Positions 17,535 to 26,804 of a stretch of 64,000 nt of DNA are shown here, in pieces (positions within the stretch are counted from its first letter, which is position 1; each line of letters starts with the position of its first letter). Source of the DNA: UBA10365 sp041441915 (GTDB lineage Bacteria > Pseudomonadota > Alphaproteobacteria > Rhodobacterales > Rhodobacteraceae). The translations under genes and the position numbers were made by a program. The stretch lies in assembly GCA_041441915.1 (NCBI GenBank), contig JASDRS010000019.1, positions 62,001-126,000 on the forward strand. The letters are read 5' to 3'. Below the pieces are notes generated by a model that was given only the letters and a program-made list of their open reading frames with translations, had not been told where the DNA came from and did no database searches.

Positions 17535-18905
17535 ATGGCAACACAGCTTCTTATGCCCGCCCTTTCTCCTACAATGGAAGAAGGCACCTTGGCCAAATGG
17601 TTGGTGAAAGTTGGTGATAACATTAAATCAGGGCAAATTCTGGCTGAAATTGAGACTGATAAGGCAACTATGGAATTAGAGGCCGTTGATGAGGGCATAG
17701 TTGGCCAGCTCTTGGTGCATGACGGTACTACCTCGATTAAAGTAAATAGTGTCATCGCGATTTTAATTGATGAAAGCGAAGCGTTAGATGATGAGCAAGT
17801 AGTACCACCCATAGAAATTCAAAACAAACCGACAGCAGCTCCTGTAATTGCAGCACCTGCAGTTATTGCACCATTGGAAAACTACGTCGTTGACACCAGC
17901 TCAGATTGGCCTGAGGGCACCCCGATGAAATCGGTAACGGTGCGTGAAGCGCTTCGCGAAGCAATGGCAGAAGAAATGCGTGGCAATCCTAATGTGTTTT
18001 TGATAGGCGAAGAGGTTGGCGAATATCAAGGTGCATATAAAATCAGTCAAGGTCTGTTAGATGAATTTGGCGAAAAGCGCGTGATTGACACGCCTATCAC
18101 GGAACATGGCTTTACTGGGATCGCCGTTGGGGCTGCAATGGCTGGACTCAACCCGATTGTTGAATTTATGACTTTTAACTTTGCTATGCAAGCAATGGAT
18201 CATATTATAAATTCTGCCGCAAAAACGCTTTATATGTCTGGCGGTCAAATGGGGTGCCCGATTGTGTTTCGTGGCTCTAACGGCGCCGCAGCACGGGTTG
18301 GAGCGCAGCACAGTCAAGATTATGCGGCCTGGTATGCGCAAGTGCCTGGGCTGAAAGTCGTGATGCCATATTCTGCCGCAGATGCCAAAGGTTTGCTTAA
18401 ACAAGCTATCCGCGATCCGAACCCTGTGATTTTTTTGGAAAATGAGATCCTATATGGCCGTAAATTTGACGTGCCCGTGCTTGAGAATTTCGTCATTCCC
18501 TTTGGAAAAGCCAAAATTTGGCGCGAAGGCACTGATGTGACTTTGGTCAGCTTTGGAATTGGTATGACATACGCGCTGGAAGCGGCGGGTAAATTGGCCA
18601 CTGAAGGAATTAGTGCTGAAGTAATTGACCTACGCACTTTGCGCCCAATTGATTATGAAACGGTGCTTGCATCAGTCAGCAAGACTAACCGCTGTGTTAC
18701 AGTGGAAGAAGGTTGGCCCGTGGGCTCGATCGGCAATCATCTTAGCGCCACTATCATGGAGCGTGCCTTTGATTATTTGGACGCTCCAGTGATCAATTGC
18801 ACGGGCAAAGATGTACCTATGCCATATGCAGCAAATCTTGAAAAACTGGCGCTTTTAACCTGCGACGAAGTGGTTGCAACGGTTAAATCCGTTTGCTACC
18901 GCTAG
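17535..18905 (+). CDS. pdhB: pyruvate dehydrogenase E1 component, beta subunit, with N-terminal lipoyl domain
   Basis: Partner of PdhA in the E1 heterotetramer. The 456-aa product starts with a lipoyl domain (residues 1-80; lipoylated Lys43 in ETDKATMELEAVDEG). A Pro/Ala-rich linker (about 95-115) leads into the transketolase-like E1-beta domain with VREALREAMAEEM, IGEEVGEYQGAYK and RGSNGAAARVGAQHSQDY. An E1-beta carrying its own lipoyl domain is characteristic of alphaproteobacteria. The ribosome-binding site is aaggagatcatatcATG. Confidence 0.97.
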   Translation: MATQLLMPALSPTMEEGTLAKWLVKVGDNIKSGQILAEIETDKATMELEAVDEGIVGQLLVHDGTTSIKVNSVIAILIDESEALDDEQVVPPIEIQNKPTAAPVIAAPAVIAPLENYVVDTSSDWPEGTPMKSVTVREALREAMAEEMRGNPNVFLIGEEVGEYQGAYKISQGLLDEFGEKRVIDTPITEHGFTGIAVGAAMAGLNPIVEFMTFNFAMQAMDHIINSAAKTLYMSGGQMGCPIVFRGSNGAAARVGAQHSQDYAAWYAQVPGLKVVMPYSAADAKGLLKQAIRDPNPVIFLENEILYGRKFDVPVLENFVIPFGKAKIWREGTDVTLVSFGIGMTYALEAAGKLATEGISAEVIDLRTLRPIDYETVLASVSKTNRCVTVEEGWPVGSIGNHLSATIMERAFDYLDAPVINCTGKDVPMPYAANLEKLALLTCDEVVATVKSVCYR

Positions 18906-18914
18906 GAGGATCAA

Positions 18915-20192
18915 ATGGCGATTGAAATTTTGATGCCAGCCCTATCCCCCACGATGGAAGAGGGTACTTTGGCTAAATGGATGGTCAAAGAGGGTGACGC
19001 TGTAAAATCGGGCCAAATATTGGCTGAGATTGAAACCGACAAAGCAACTATGGAATTTGAAGCTGTTGATGAAGGAGTAATTAGTAAGATATTAGTGGTT
19101 GAAGGTACCTATGGAGTTAAGGTTAACCAAGCGATTGCTATTTTGCTGGAAGACGGAGAAGCGGCTTCAGCCCCCCCTGCCAAAGCTGCACCAAATCACG
19201 TGGCCGTGGCTACATTTTCTACAGCAACGCTGCAAACAGCAGGACGAGTGGCCGCGACCTTAGCATCGGATGGCGTGGCGCGGGTGTTTGCGTCGCCCTT
19301 AGCTCGACGTTTGGCTCTGCAAAAAGGACTTGATCTGACTAAAATCAGAGGATCTGGCCCACATGGCCGCATCGTTAGGACAGACATTGACGCCCCTAAT
19401 ATGGGCGCTATCTTAACCCCTGCTCAAAGGGTCGAAACAGCGCCAAAATTGTCGGCAACTAGCGCCGATGCAAGCACCGTCATGAAAATGTATGCAGACA
19501 GGGAATTTGTGGAAGTACCGCTTGATGGCATGCGCAAAATAATTGCAGCACGTTTGACCGAAGCCAAACAAACCATTCCGCATTTCTATCTGCGGCGCGA
19601 CATCAAACTTGATGCGCTCATGGCGCTGCGGGTCAGTGTTAACGAGCGTTTAAAGGCAAGCGGCGTGAAGCTTTCGGTGAACGACTTCATCATCAAAGCC
19701 TGCGCTTTGTCCTTGCAGTCTGTTCCCAATGCCAATGCTGTTTGGGCGGGCGATCGTATATTGCGGCTTACGCCGTCGGACGTAGCGGTGGCGGTGGCAA
19801 TTGACGGAGGGCTCTTTACCCCAGTTTTGCGCGACGCTGACAAAAAGTCTCTGTCAATTTTGTCTAATGAGATGAAAGATTTGGCCCAACGCGCCAAAAC
19901 GCGTAAGCTCTCGCCGCATGAATATCAAGGCGGCAGTTTCGCAATTTCAAATTTAGGAATGATGGGGGTCGATAATTTTGACGCGGTTATAAACCCGCCA
20001 CATGGCGCTATTTTGGCGGTGGGTGCTGGCATTAAAAAACCAATCGTAGATGATCTGGGGGAAATATCAATTGCCACTATTATGTCAGTTACATTATCGG
20101 TTGATCACCGTGTAATAGATGGCGCATTAGGTGCCGACTTCCTAGCAGCTGTAGTAAAAAATTTGGAAAATCCATTATCAATGTTAGTTTAA
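18915..20192 (+). CDS. pdhC: pyruvate dehydrogenase E2, dihydrolipoamide acetyltransferase
   Basis: Core of the complex; transfers acetyl groups from lipoate to CoA. The 425-aa protein has one lipoyl domain (residues 1-80, Lys43 in ETDKATMEFEAVDEG). A subunit-binding domain follows near 115-155 (VFASPLARRLALQKGLDLTK). The catalytic domain from about 195 onward has DFIIKACALSLQSVPNAN and the active-site His in SVDHRVIDGALGADFL. Its lipoyl domain is very close to that of PdhB. The E3 gene (lpd) does not follow; instead a bidirectional terminator and the convergent cysE come next. Confidence 0.97.
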   Translation: MAIEILMPALSPTMEEGTLAKWMVKEGDAVKSGQILAEIETDKATMEFEAVDEGVISKILVVEGTYGVKVNQAIAILLEDGEAASAPPAKAAPNHVAVATFSTATLQTAGRVAATLASDGVARVFASPLARRLALQKGLDLTKIRGSGPHGRIVRTDIDAPNMGAILTPAQRVETAPKLSATSADASTVMKMYADREFVEVPLDGMRKIIAARLTEAKQTIPHFYLRRDIKLDALMALRVSVNERLKASGVKLSVNDFIIKACALSLQSVPNANAVWAGDRILRLTPSDVAVAVAIDGGLFTPVLRDADKKSLSILSNEMKDLAQRAKTRKLSPHEYQGGSFAISNLGMMGVDNFDAVINPPHGAILAVGAGIKKPIVDDLGEISIATIMSVTLSVDHRVIDGALGADFLAAVVKNLENPLSMLV

Positions 20193-20216
20193 AAAGCTCA
20201 ACTAGCTGGGCTTTTT
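20191..20216. terminator. bidirectional terminator between pdhC and cysE
   Basis: AAAAAGCTCA (20191-20200) pairs with TGGGCTTTTT (20207-20216) around a 6-nt loop, including one G-U pair. The A- and T-runs allow function on both strands. It overlaps the pdhC stop codon on the left and touches the cysE stop codon on the right. Confidence 0.82.
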
Positions 20217-21025
20217 TAAACTTTTTTGGTCAACAATTGATCCATCATGGCAGAGGGCTGATCGCAGCCCGCTTCGCCCACGACCTTAGCAGGAACGCCT
20301 GCCACCGTAGAACAGGGCGGAACATCTTGTAACACCACTGAGCCTGCAGCAATGCGAGAACAGTGGCCAACAGTGATATTTCCCAAGATTTTAGCCCCGG
20401 CACCAATCATGACCCCATTTTTAATCTTGGGGTGGCGATCCCCATCTGCCTTACCAGTGCCGCCCAATGTTACCGAATGCAGCATCGATACATTATCACC
20501 CACAACTGCTGTTTCCCCTATAACTATAGAATGGGCATGATCAATCATTGTGCAGCGCCCAATCCGGGCAGCAGGATGAATATCTACGCCGAAAACCTCG
20601 GACACACGCATTTGTACAAAATAAGCCAGGCCCACCCGACCTTCCGACCAAAGCCAATGGCCAATGCGATAGGCTTGAATGGCTTGATAGCCTTTAAAAA
20701 ACAAAATTGGTTGCATCAGTTGGTGGCAGGCCGGATCTCGCTCGAACACAGCCACCAAATCTGCGCGAGCAGACAGGCCTAAATTACGATCACCTTCAAG
20801 GGCTTCATGTGCAATCTCCCACAAAATATGTTCAGACATTTCACTCGAGGCGAGCTTCATGGAAAAACGATGCGCCAGCGAGCCCTCCATCGTCGGATGC
20901 CGCAAAAGGCTTGACTCCACAAGACCGCTAAGCAGAGGTTCGCGGACAATTGTCGCATTAGCCTCTTCACACACGCGAAGCCAAACGGGGTCAACGCTTA
21001 ATGTTTTTAGTTCTTCTTTTCCCAT
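20216..21025 (-). CDS. cysE: serine O-acetyltransferase
   Basis: Makes O-acetylserine, the acceptor for sulfide in cysteine synthesis. The 269-aa protein has the N-terminal helical SATase domain (residues 1-140) and a left-handed beta-helix of hexapeptide repeats (from about 150). Its core reads GETAVVGDNVSMLHSVTLGG, followed by DRHPKIKNGVMIGAGAKILG. The active-site His lies in the MIDHAHS segment. Its presence shows that cysteine synthesis from reduced sulfur is intact, which matters because the cysH/DUF934 genes elsewhere in the window are dead. Transcribed alone, convergent with the pdh operon. Confidence 0.95.
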   Translation of the reverse strand: MGKEELKTLSVDPVWLRVCEEANATIVREPLLSGLVESSLLRHPTMEGSLAHRFSMKLASSEMSEHILWEIAHEALEGDRNLGLSARADLVAVFERDPACHQLMQPILFFKGYQAIQAYRIGHWLWSEGRVGLAYFVQMRVSEVFGVDIHPAARIGRCTMIDHAHSIVIGETAVVGDNVSMLHSVTLGGTGKADGDRHPKIKNGVMIGAGAKILGNITVGHCSRIAAGSVVLQDVPPCSTVAGVPAKVVGEAGCDQPSAMMDQLLTKKV

Positions 21026-21142
21026 CCTGAATTCCTAAACTATTCATGATATTTTACCATAAACCCAGATTTATAAACAGCCCTAGTCATTTATATTTTT
21101 CTATAAATTATTTAGGATGAAGTTTCCAACCACAAGGTAGGT

Positions 21143-22303
21143 TTAATTTTCTGGAGCCTTTTGCGTTTCAATTTTGCGCCAAGCAGCAACATTTAAATTA
21201 TGGTCCGCCAAATTAACAGCAAAGGCATGGCCGCCCGAACCGTCTGCCACGAAAAAAATATAAGGCGTTTTGTCAGGATTAAGAGTAGCTTCGATGCTTT
21301 GGCGGCCAGGATTTGCAATGGGGGTAGGTGGCAAGCCAAAGTTGACATAAGTATTAAAGGGTGTATCGCGCTCAAGCTCACTTTGACGCAACCCACGTCC
21401 CAAAACCCCCTCGCCCTGTGTCACTCCATAAATAACACTGGGATCAGTTTGTAATTTCATTCCCTGGCTCAAGCGGTTAATGAAAACTGAAGCAACCTTC
21501 CCCCGTTCATCCGGTACGCCGGTTTCCTTTTCCACAAGTGAAGCTAGAACCAAGGCCTGTTCGGGTGTCTCAAAGGGCAGGTCAGAGGCCCTTGCAGCCC
21601 AAAGCTTAGCCATGACAGCACTTTGGCGAACTTTCATTTTGTCAATCAAAACGCTCCGAGCTGTGCCACGCTCAATCTCATAACTATCAGGCGCCAATGA
21701 GCCCTCAGCGGGCAAAACTGCAATCGAACCTTCCAGAAAATCAGCGCGTTTTAGGCTTTCAACCACCTGCCAACTGGTTACACCTTCGGCCAAAGTAACC
21801 CGCCAGCGCATATCACTTTCTTGGGTCGCATCCAAATATACTGCTGGCACAACTTCAGTCACAGGGTTAAACGAAAGTATTTCCTCGTAGCGATTACTTT
21901 GTGGATTTAAGTCTCGCATAATTACATGAACCGAATTCACACTGATACGAAAGTTCACGTCACGCCCACAAGTCGATTGCCCACCTTGGGTGAGTATCGA
22001 GACAATATCAGTCATGGATGCGCCCGCTGGCACCAGATAAGAGCCGAATTTAAGTTCTTGGGATTTACCCGTATAATCTGCGCCCAAGCGGAAAATTGTT
22101 CCATAGGTCACAGCGCCCTGCGACTCTAAATCGCGGCTAACAGTTTCAAAGTGGGCACCCTTTTCAATTCGCATGCAAATAGGATTACTCAAAGGTCCAG
22201 AACTCATATATTGATCGCGCGCCCAAGTCAGGCCAATCGCACAACAAACTAATATTACGATAAAAAGCGTCAGTGCATTAGAAGAAATTGACCTAAACAT
22301 CAC
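21143..22303 (-). CDS. mltG: endolytic murein transglycosylase
   Basis: Membrane-anchored lytic transglycosylase that cuts nascent glycan strands and may set their length. The 386-aa protein has an N-terminal membrane anchor (residues 9-28) and a YceG domain. The catalytic Glu lies in LASLVEKETGVPDERGKVA, followed by VFINRLSQGMKLQTDPSVIYG and PIANPGRQSIEATLNP. Its ATG overlaps the fabF stop by 4 bp (ATGA), so it is translationally coupled to fabF, the usual arrangement in this group. Confidence 0.95.
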   Translation of the reverse strand: MMFRSISSNALTLFIVILVCCAIGLTWARDQYMSSGPLSNPICMRIEKGAHFETVSRDLESQGAVTYGTIFRLGADYTGKSQELKFGSYLVPAGASMTDIVSILTQGGQSTCGRDVNFRISVNSVHVIMRDLNPQSNRYEEILSFNPVTEVVPAVYLDATQESDMRWRVTLAEGVTSWQVVESLKRADFLEGSIAVLPAEGSLAPDSYEIERGTARSVLIDKMKVRQSAVMAKLWAARASDLPFETPEQALVLASLVEKETGVPDERGKVASVFINRLSQGMKLQTDPSVIYGVTQGEGVLGRGLRQSELERDTPFNTYVNFGLPPTPIANPGRQSIEATLNPDKTPYIFFVADGSGGHAFAVNLADHNLNVAAWRKIETQKAPEN

Positions 22304-23562
22304 TCGGTCACACGGCCAATAATAAGGCTTGCATTGGTACCACCAAAGCCAAAAGAATTCGAAAGCGCCACGTTAATTTCTCGCTTTACAGCTATATTAG
22401 CCGCCAAATCAAGCTTTGTACTTATAGCAGGATTGTCCAAATTAATTGTTGGAGGCGCAATTTGGTCGCGCATGGCTAACACACAGAAAATAGCTTCAAC
22501 TGCACCCGCAGCACCAAGTAAATGGCCAATGCTTGATTTAGTTGAAGACATTGTGGCCTTGTGAGCCGCATCTCCCATCAAGCGCTCCACTGCACCCAAT
22601 TCGATAGTATCGGCCATGGTCGAAGTGCCGTGCGCGTTAATATAATCAATCGCCTCTGGTTCTAAACCCGCGCGTTTGAGCGCCATGGCCATAGACCTGT
22701 AACCGCCGTCACCATCTTCACTCGGGGCGGTAATGTGGTAGGCATCACCCGAAAGCCCATATCCCAGAACCTCGGCATAGATTTTGGCACCACGCGCTTT
22801 GGCATGTTCATATTCTTCTAACATCACCGCACCCGCGCCCTCACCCATAACAAAACCGTCACGGTCCACGTCATAAGGCCGGCTTGCGGTTTTTGGATTG
22901 TCGCCACGTTTGGATGAAAGCGCCTTGCATGCATTAAAGCCTGCAATGCCAATTTCCGAAATAGGACTTTCAGCGCCCCCCGCCAACATCACATCGGCAT
23001 CGCCCCATTGGATCAATCGCGCCGCATCGCCAATAGCATGAGCCCCAGTTGAGCAGGCCGTAACAACCGCATGATTAGGCCCCTTATAGCCAAACCGGAT
23101 CGAAATCTGCCCTGAGATTAAATTTATCAATGCACTGGGTATAAAAAAGGGAGATACGCGTTTTGGACCCTTTTCCTTGATTAAGACTGCGGTATCGGCA
23201 ATAGCCGAAAGCCCCCCAATGCCTGAGCCCATCATCACGCCAGTGCGGCAACGGTCTTCTTCGGTATGTGGTTCCCAGCCAGAATCGCGCACCGCTTGAA
23301 CGGCGGCGGTGATCCCATAAAGTATAAAATCATCAACCTTGCGTTGTTCTCTTGGCTCCATCCAATTATTGGGATTAAAGGTACCGTCCACCCCATTACC
23401 AAGCGGAATTTCACAGGCATATTGTGTTGTGCAATTGGCGGCATCAAAACGAGTAATTGGACCTGCCCCTGACTGGCTAGAGATCAAACGCGACCAGGTC
23501 TCTTCTACCCCACAGGCCAAAGGTGTAACCATCCCCAAACCCGTGACAACCACTCGCCGCAT
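22300..23562 (-). CDS. fabF: 3-oxoacyl-[acyl-carrier-protein] synthase II (KAS II)
   Basis: Elongating condensing enzyme of fatty acid synthesis. The 420-aa protein has the KAS triad: Cys170 in VVTACSTGAHAIG, His in INAHGTSTMADT and His in KSSIGHLLGAAGAVEAIF. I chose the ATG at 23562 (MRRVVVTGLGMVTPL), which follows a gcggaaaggaattgtt ribosome-binding region. A longer frame to 23589 adds nine atypical residues. A terminator separates it from acpP, so it likely has its own promoter in 23563-23704. Confidence 0.96.
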   Translation of the reverse strand: MRRVVVTGLGMVTPLACGVEETWSRLISSQSGAGPITRFDAANCTTQYACEIPLGNGVDGTFNPNNWMEPREQRKVDDFILYGITAAVQAVRDSGWEPHTEEDRCRTGVMMGSGIGGLSAIADTAVLIKEKGPKRVSPFFIPSALINLISGQISIRFGYKGPNHAVVTACSTGAHAIGDAARLIQWGDADVMLAGGAESPISEIGIAGFNACKALSSKRGDNPKTASRPYDVDRDGFVMGEGAGAVMLEEYEHAKARGAKIYAEVLGYGLSGDAYHITAPSEDGDGGYRSMAMALKRAGLEPEAIDYINAHGTSTMADTIELGAVERLMGDAAHKATMSSTKSSIGHLLGAAGAVEAIFCVLAMRDQIAPPTINLDNPAISTKLDLAANIAVKREINVALSNSFGFGGTNASLIIGRVTE

Positions 23563-23704
23563 AACAATTCCTTTCCGCCGCACTATCAATTTTTAGCATT
23601 CATATTGACTGTTCATATCCTTGATACAATGCCAAAAAACCAAGCGCAAGAACGGCTATCGCATGCAAATCAAAGCCTAACTTAACAAAGCCTCAAGTGC
23701 AAAA

Positions 23705-23733
23705 ATTAAAAAAGAGCGCCTTAGGCGCTCTTT
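23705..23733 (-). terminator. rho-independent terminator after acpP
   Basis: AAAGAGCGCC (23711-23720), loop TTA, GGCGCTCTTT (23724-23733): perfect 10-bp stem with a 3-nt loop. On the minus strand it is followed by a long T-run (TTTTTTAATTTTT). It ends acpP transcription before fabF. Confidence 0.9.
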
Positions 23734-23752
23734 AAAATCATCTTTTCTAAAA

Positions 23753-23986
23753 TTAGGAAACTTTATTTATAAAACTAACAGCGTCCCCAAAAGTTTGGAT
23801 GTTTTCTGCTGCATCATCAGGAATTTCAATTTCAAACTCTTCTTCGAAAGCCATCACCAATTCAACGGTGTCAAGGCTGTCTGCACCCAAGTCATCGATA
23901 AAAGAAGCGTTATCGGTTACTTTTTCTGTTTCGACGCCCAAATGCTCGACGACGATCTTTTTAACGCGATCCGCGATGTCGCTCAT
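23753..23986 (-). CDS. acpP: acyl carrier protein
   Basis: Carries growing acyl chains on a 4'-phosphopantetheine arm. The acidic 77-aa protein is of normal size. The attachment Ser37 sits in the DSL motif of LGADSLDTVELVMAFEEEF. It lies 186 bp downstream of fabG and is closed by its own terminator. The 186-bp gap may hold a separate acpP promoter, which suits its usual high expression. Confidence 0.98.
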   Translation of the reverse strand: MSDIADRVKKIVVEHLGVETEKVTDNASFIDDLGADSLDTVELVMAFEEEFEIEIPDDAAENIQTFGDAVSFINKVS

Positions 23987-24172
23987 ATTTTTTCCTCATT
24001 TATCACTGGGAGACTCCCAAGCCTTAGGTTCAGTGCCCAAACGGGCGGTTTATAATGCTTTCCAGCACATTCAAAAGCTAATGCTTTTGTCCTTACAGCG
24101 GGCCTATAGCAAGCTGAGCCAGACTTGGCAAACGCTTTGTGCGCCACACCCAAATCCAAGCCCCACTTTGAG

Positions 24173-24910
24173 CTAAATCATCGCCATGCCGCCATTTACA
24201 TGCAACGTAGCACCAGTAACATAGCTTGCCTCACAACTTGCCAAATAAAGCACCGCAGCAGCAATATCGTCAACCTCACCTATACGGCCTGCTGGCACTT
24301 GGGTCAAGATTTTCGATTTCTGCTCATTATTTAACTTGTCGGTCATGGCGGTTGAAATAAAGCCTGGGGCTACACAATTGACTGTAATTCCGCGACTTGC
24401 AACCTCATATGCTAAGGATTTTGACATTCCAACCATCCCAGCTTTTGACGCTGCGTAATTACCCTGACCCGGATTGCCCGTGGCGCCGACGATGGACGAT
24501 ATATTCACAATACGACCCCACCGCGCCTTGATCATGCTGCGCATAACACCACGGCACAAACGAAAAGTAGCTGTTAGGTTAACATCAATCACCGACTGCC
24601 ATTCATCGTCAGTCATACGCATGAAAAGATTGTCACTCGTAATACCCGCGTTATTAACCAAAATATCCACGCCACCCATAGCTATGGCTGCATCTTTTGG
24701 GAGGGCCTCGACCGCTGCAAAATCTGAAAGGTCACAGGAAAATACACTTGCGCGCGTTTCAAGTTCGGCGGACAATTTCTCCAGCGGCCCAATACGCGTA
24801 CCCGATAGCCCAACGCTTGCACCAGCGGCATGCAGAACACGAGCAATTTGAGAACCAATGCCGCTGGATGCACCAGTGATGAGGGCGTTCTTACCTGTTA
24901 AATCAAACAT
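24173..24910 (-). CDS. fabG: 3-oxoacyl-[acyl-carrier-protein] reductase
   Basis: NADPH-dependent reductase of fatty acid synthesis, SDR family, 245 aa. Cofactor motif TGASSGIGSQIA near residues 14-25; NNAGIT near 86-91. The catalytic Ser-Tyr-Lys set lies in NISSIVGATGNPGQGNYAAS and the following KAG; CVAPGFISTAMTD near 180 is typical. The start is 12 bp from the fabD stop, so fabD and fabG form one operon. Confidence 0.97.
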   Translation of the reverse strand: MFDLTGKNALITGASSGIGSQIARVLHAAGASVGLSGTRIGPLEKLSAELETRASVFSCDLSDFAAVEALPKDAAIAMGGVDILVNNAGITSDNLFMRMTDDEWQSVIDVNLTATFRLCRGVMRSMIKARWGRIVNISSIVGATGNPGQGNYAASKAGMVGMSKSLAYEVASRGITVNCVAPGFISTAMTDKLNNEQKSKILTQVPAGRIGEVDDIAAAVLYLASCEASYVTGATLHVNGGMAMI

Positions 24911-24922
24911 ATTTTCTCAATT

Positions 24923-25867
24923 CTAACTTTTATTTTCCTGATTTCTGGCCAAAACCACATCATCAGGCGTTTCAATCGCTTGTAAAGTTGGGCTCATCGC
25001 AATCCGTTTAATCATACCGGACAGCGCCTTACCCGCACCAATTTCCCAATATTCGGTAACACTGGCTTGCTCCATCCACAAAACAGATTCGCGCCAGCGC
25101 ACAGATCCAGTTATTTGGGCAACCAAAAGTTCCCGGATCTCATCTGGATCTGTCACAGCGGCAGCGCGCACATTTGACACCAAAGGCACCAGAGGTGAAG
25201 TAATCGTTACATCGGCCAGCGCTTGCGCCATTACATCAGCAGCGGGCCGCATCAAAGCGCAATGAAAAGGTGCCGAAACAGGCAAAAGCAATGCCCGCTT
25301 AGCGCCTCGTGCTTTGGCAATATCAAGCGCTCGCGTCACGGCCCCAAGATGTCCCGATACTACAACCTGCGCGGGATCATTATCGTTAGCGGCTTGGCAC
25401 ACCTCGCCCTGCGCTGCCTCTTCGGCCACTTCGCTTGCCACAGAAAAGTCAAGCCCGACAAGGGCTGCCATAGCCCCGATTCCAACTGGTACGGCCTGCT
25501 GCATAGCTTTACCACGAATACGCAAAAGCAGCGCCGTGTCAGCCAGACTTAAGGCCCCAGCGGCACAGAGCGCGGAATATTCACCTAAAGAGTGCCCAGC
25601 CACGAAACTGGCCCTGTTCATGCCCAAACCTTCACTTTCCAAAGCACGTAGTGCGGCAATGGACGTAGCCATCAAGGCAGGCTGCGCGTTTTGCGTTAGC
25701 ATCAACGCTTCGGGTACGCCATTCCAGACTAAATCCGATAGATTTTCGCCCAAGGCAGCGTCTACCTCTTCAAAGACTACGCGGGATTCTGGATAGGCTT
25801 CAGCTAAACTCTTGCCCATACCAATTTTTTGCGCCCCCTGCCCTGGAAATACAAATGCCCGCATCAC
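24923..25867 (-). CDS. fabD: malonyl-CoA:ACP transacylase
   Basis: Loads malonyl groups onto ACP. The 314-aa protein begins MMRAFVFPGQGAQKIGMG (GQGAQ motif) and has the nucleophile Ser in FVAGHSLGEYSALCAAG near residue 92, the Arg in RIRGKAMQQA, and the catalytic His in SAPFHCALMRPA. The second ATG (residue 2) is an equally good start. It is the first gene of the fabD-fabG operon and is divergent from rpsF across a 236-bp spacer. Confidence 0.96.
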   Translation of the reverse strand: MMRAFVFPGQGAQKIGMGKSLAEAYPESRVVFEEVDAALGENLSDLVWNGVPEALMLTQNAQPALMATSIAALRALESEGLGMNRASFVAGHSLGEYSALCAAGALSLADTALLLRIRGKAMQQAVPVGIGAMAALVGLDFSVASEVAEEAAQGEVCQAANDNDPAQVVVSGHLGAVTRALDIAKARGAKRALLLPVSAPFHCALMRPAADVMAQALADVTITSPLVPLVSNVRAAAVTDPDEIRELLVAQITGSVRWRESVLWMEQASVTEYWEIGAGKALSGMIKRIAMSPTLQAIETPDDVVLARNQENKS

Positions 25868-25974
25868 TCAACTCCCTAATTTTTCTTGACATAGCTTGCC
25901 TGCGGGCATTTTGCAATTCCCACCCTTAAATTTACCTAAAAAGTAAAAAAAATATTGCTTTTGACCCAAATGAC

Positions 25975-26002
25975 TTGCACCTGTCGCGCGCGCCTGTATA
26001 AG
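25975..26002 (+). promoter_or_regulatory. probable sigma-70-type promoter for the rpsF operon
   Basis: TTGCAC (25975-25980) and TATAAG (25997-26002) are separated by 16 bp, with a G/C-rich discriminator region after them. This would start the rpsF-rpsR-rplI mRNA about 95 nt upstream of the rpsF start codon. Chosen by eye; no other pair in the spacer looks better. Confidence 0.5.
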
Positions 26003-26103
26003 CCCTCAATTAGTCGCATTTTTTTTAACGCGTGCAGACTCTCGTGGGCGATCGCGGCTAAAAAATCGTCCTATGAAATGCACTAGATATGAACGGAGAG
26101 CAC

Positions 26104-26541
26104 ATGCCCCTATATGAGCATGTTTTTATCTTGCGTCAGGATCTTTCCAACACGCAGGCCGAAGGGCTTATTGAAAATTTCTCAACTATTCTTGCAGACA
26201 ATGGCGGCAAAGTCATTGAAAGTGAATATTGGGGCGTGAAAACGATGGCCTATAAAATCAACAAAAACCGCAAAGGTCACTATGCTCTTTTGAAAACCGA
26301 TGCCCCAGCAGCAGCAGTTTCCGAAATGGAACGCTTGATGCGCTTGCATGAAGACGTGATGCGTATTTTGACTTTGCGTGTTGACACCCATGTCGAAGGG
26401 CCCTCAATCCAAATGCAAAAGCGTGACGACCGCGCAGACCGTGGCGAAGGCAGCTTTGGTGGCGAGCGTCGTGAGCGACCAAGCTTTGGTGGTGGAGACC
26501 GTCCTGACCGTGGTGCGCCCACGGGCGACCGTCGTCGTTGA
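26104..26541 (+). CDS. rpsF: 30S ribosomal protein S6
   Basis: Binds S18 and 16S rRNA in the platform of the small subunit. The 145-aa protein has the normal S6 fold (residues 1-95: MPLYEHVFILRQD, VKTMAYKINKNRKGHYAL). A basic, low-complexity tail rich in Arg, Gly and Asp follows (from about 105), as in other alphaproteobacteria. I use the ATG at 26104, which follows GGAGAG; the frame could begin at 26089, but the MPLYEHV start is the family norm. First gene of rpsF-rpsR-rplI. Confidence 0.97.
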   Translation: MPLYEHVFILRQDLSNTQAEGLIENFSTILADNGGKVIESEYWGVKTMAYKINKNRKGHYALLKTDAPAAAVSEMERLMRLHEDVMRILTLRVDTHVEGPSIQMQKRDDRADRGEGSFGGERRERPSFGGGDRPDRGAPTGDRRR

Positions 26542-26566
26542 TTAGACCGAAAAAAGGATTTTAACC

Positions 26567-26794
26567 ATGGCGAATAAACCATTTTTCCGCCGTCGCAAAG
26601 TATGCCCCTTCTCAGGTGATGCAGCGCCAGTGATTGACTATAAAGACACACGCACTTTGCAACGTTATATTTCTGAGCGTGGCAAGATTGTGCCATCTCG
26701 TATCACAGCAGTTTCGGCTAAAAAGCAACGTGAATTGGCTAAAGCCATCAAACGCGCACGCTTCTTGGCGTTGCTGCCATATTCCGTTAAGTAA
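26567..26794 (+). CDS. rpsR: 30S ribosomal protein S18
   Basis: Small ribosomal protein (75 aa) that pairs with S6 on 16S rRNA. Shows RRRKVCPFSG near the N-terminus, the segment DYKDTRTLQRYISERGKIVP, and KRARFLALLPY at the end. It lies 25 bp after rpsF with an AAAAAGGA ribosome-binding site. Confidence 0.98.
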   Translation: MANKPFFRRRKVCPFSGDAAPVIDYKDTRTLQRYISERGKIVPSRITAVSAKKQRELAKAIKRARFLALLPYSVK

Positions 26795-26804
26795 GGAGAA
26801 AAAA

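Noticed and set aside
26003..26103. S6:S18-binding leader of the rpsF mRNA
   Set aside because: The leader was checked for a CCG-loop hairpin like the S6:S18 motif; no convincing structure was seen.
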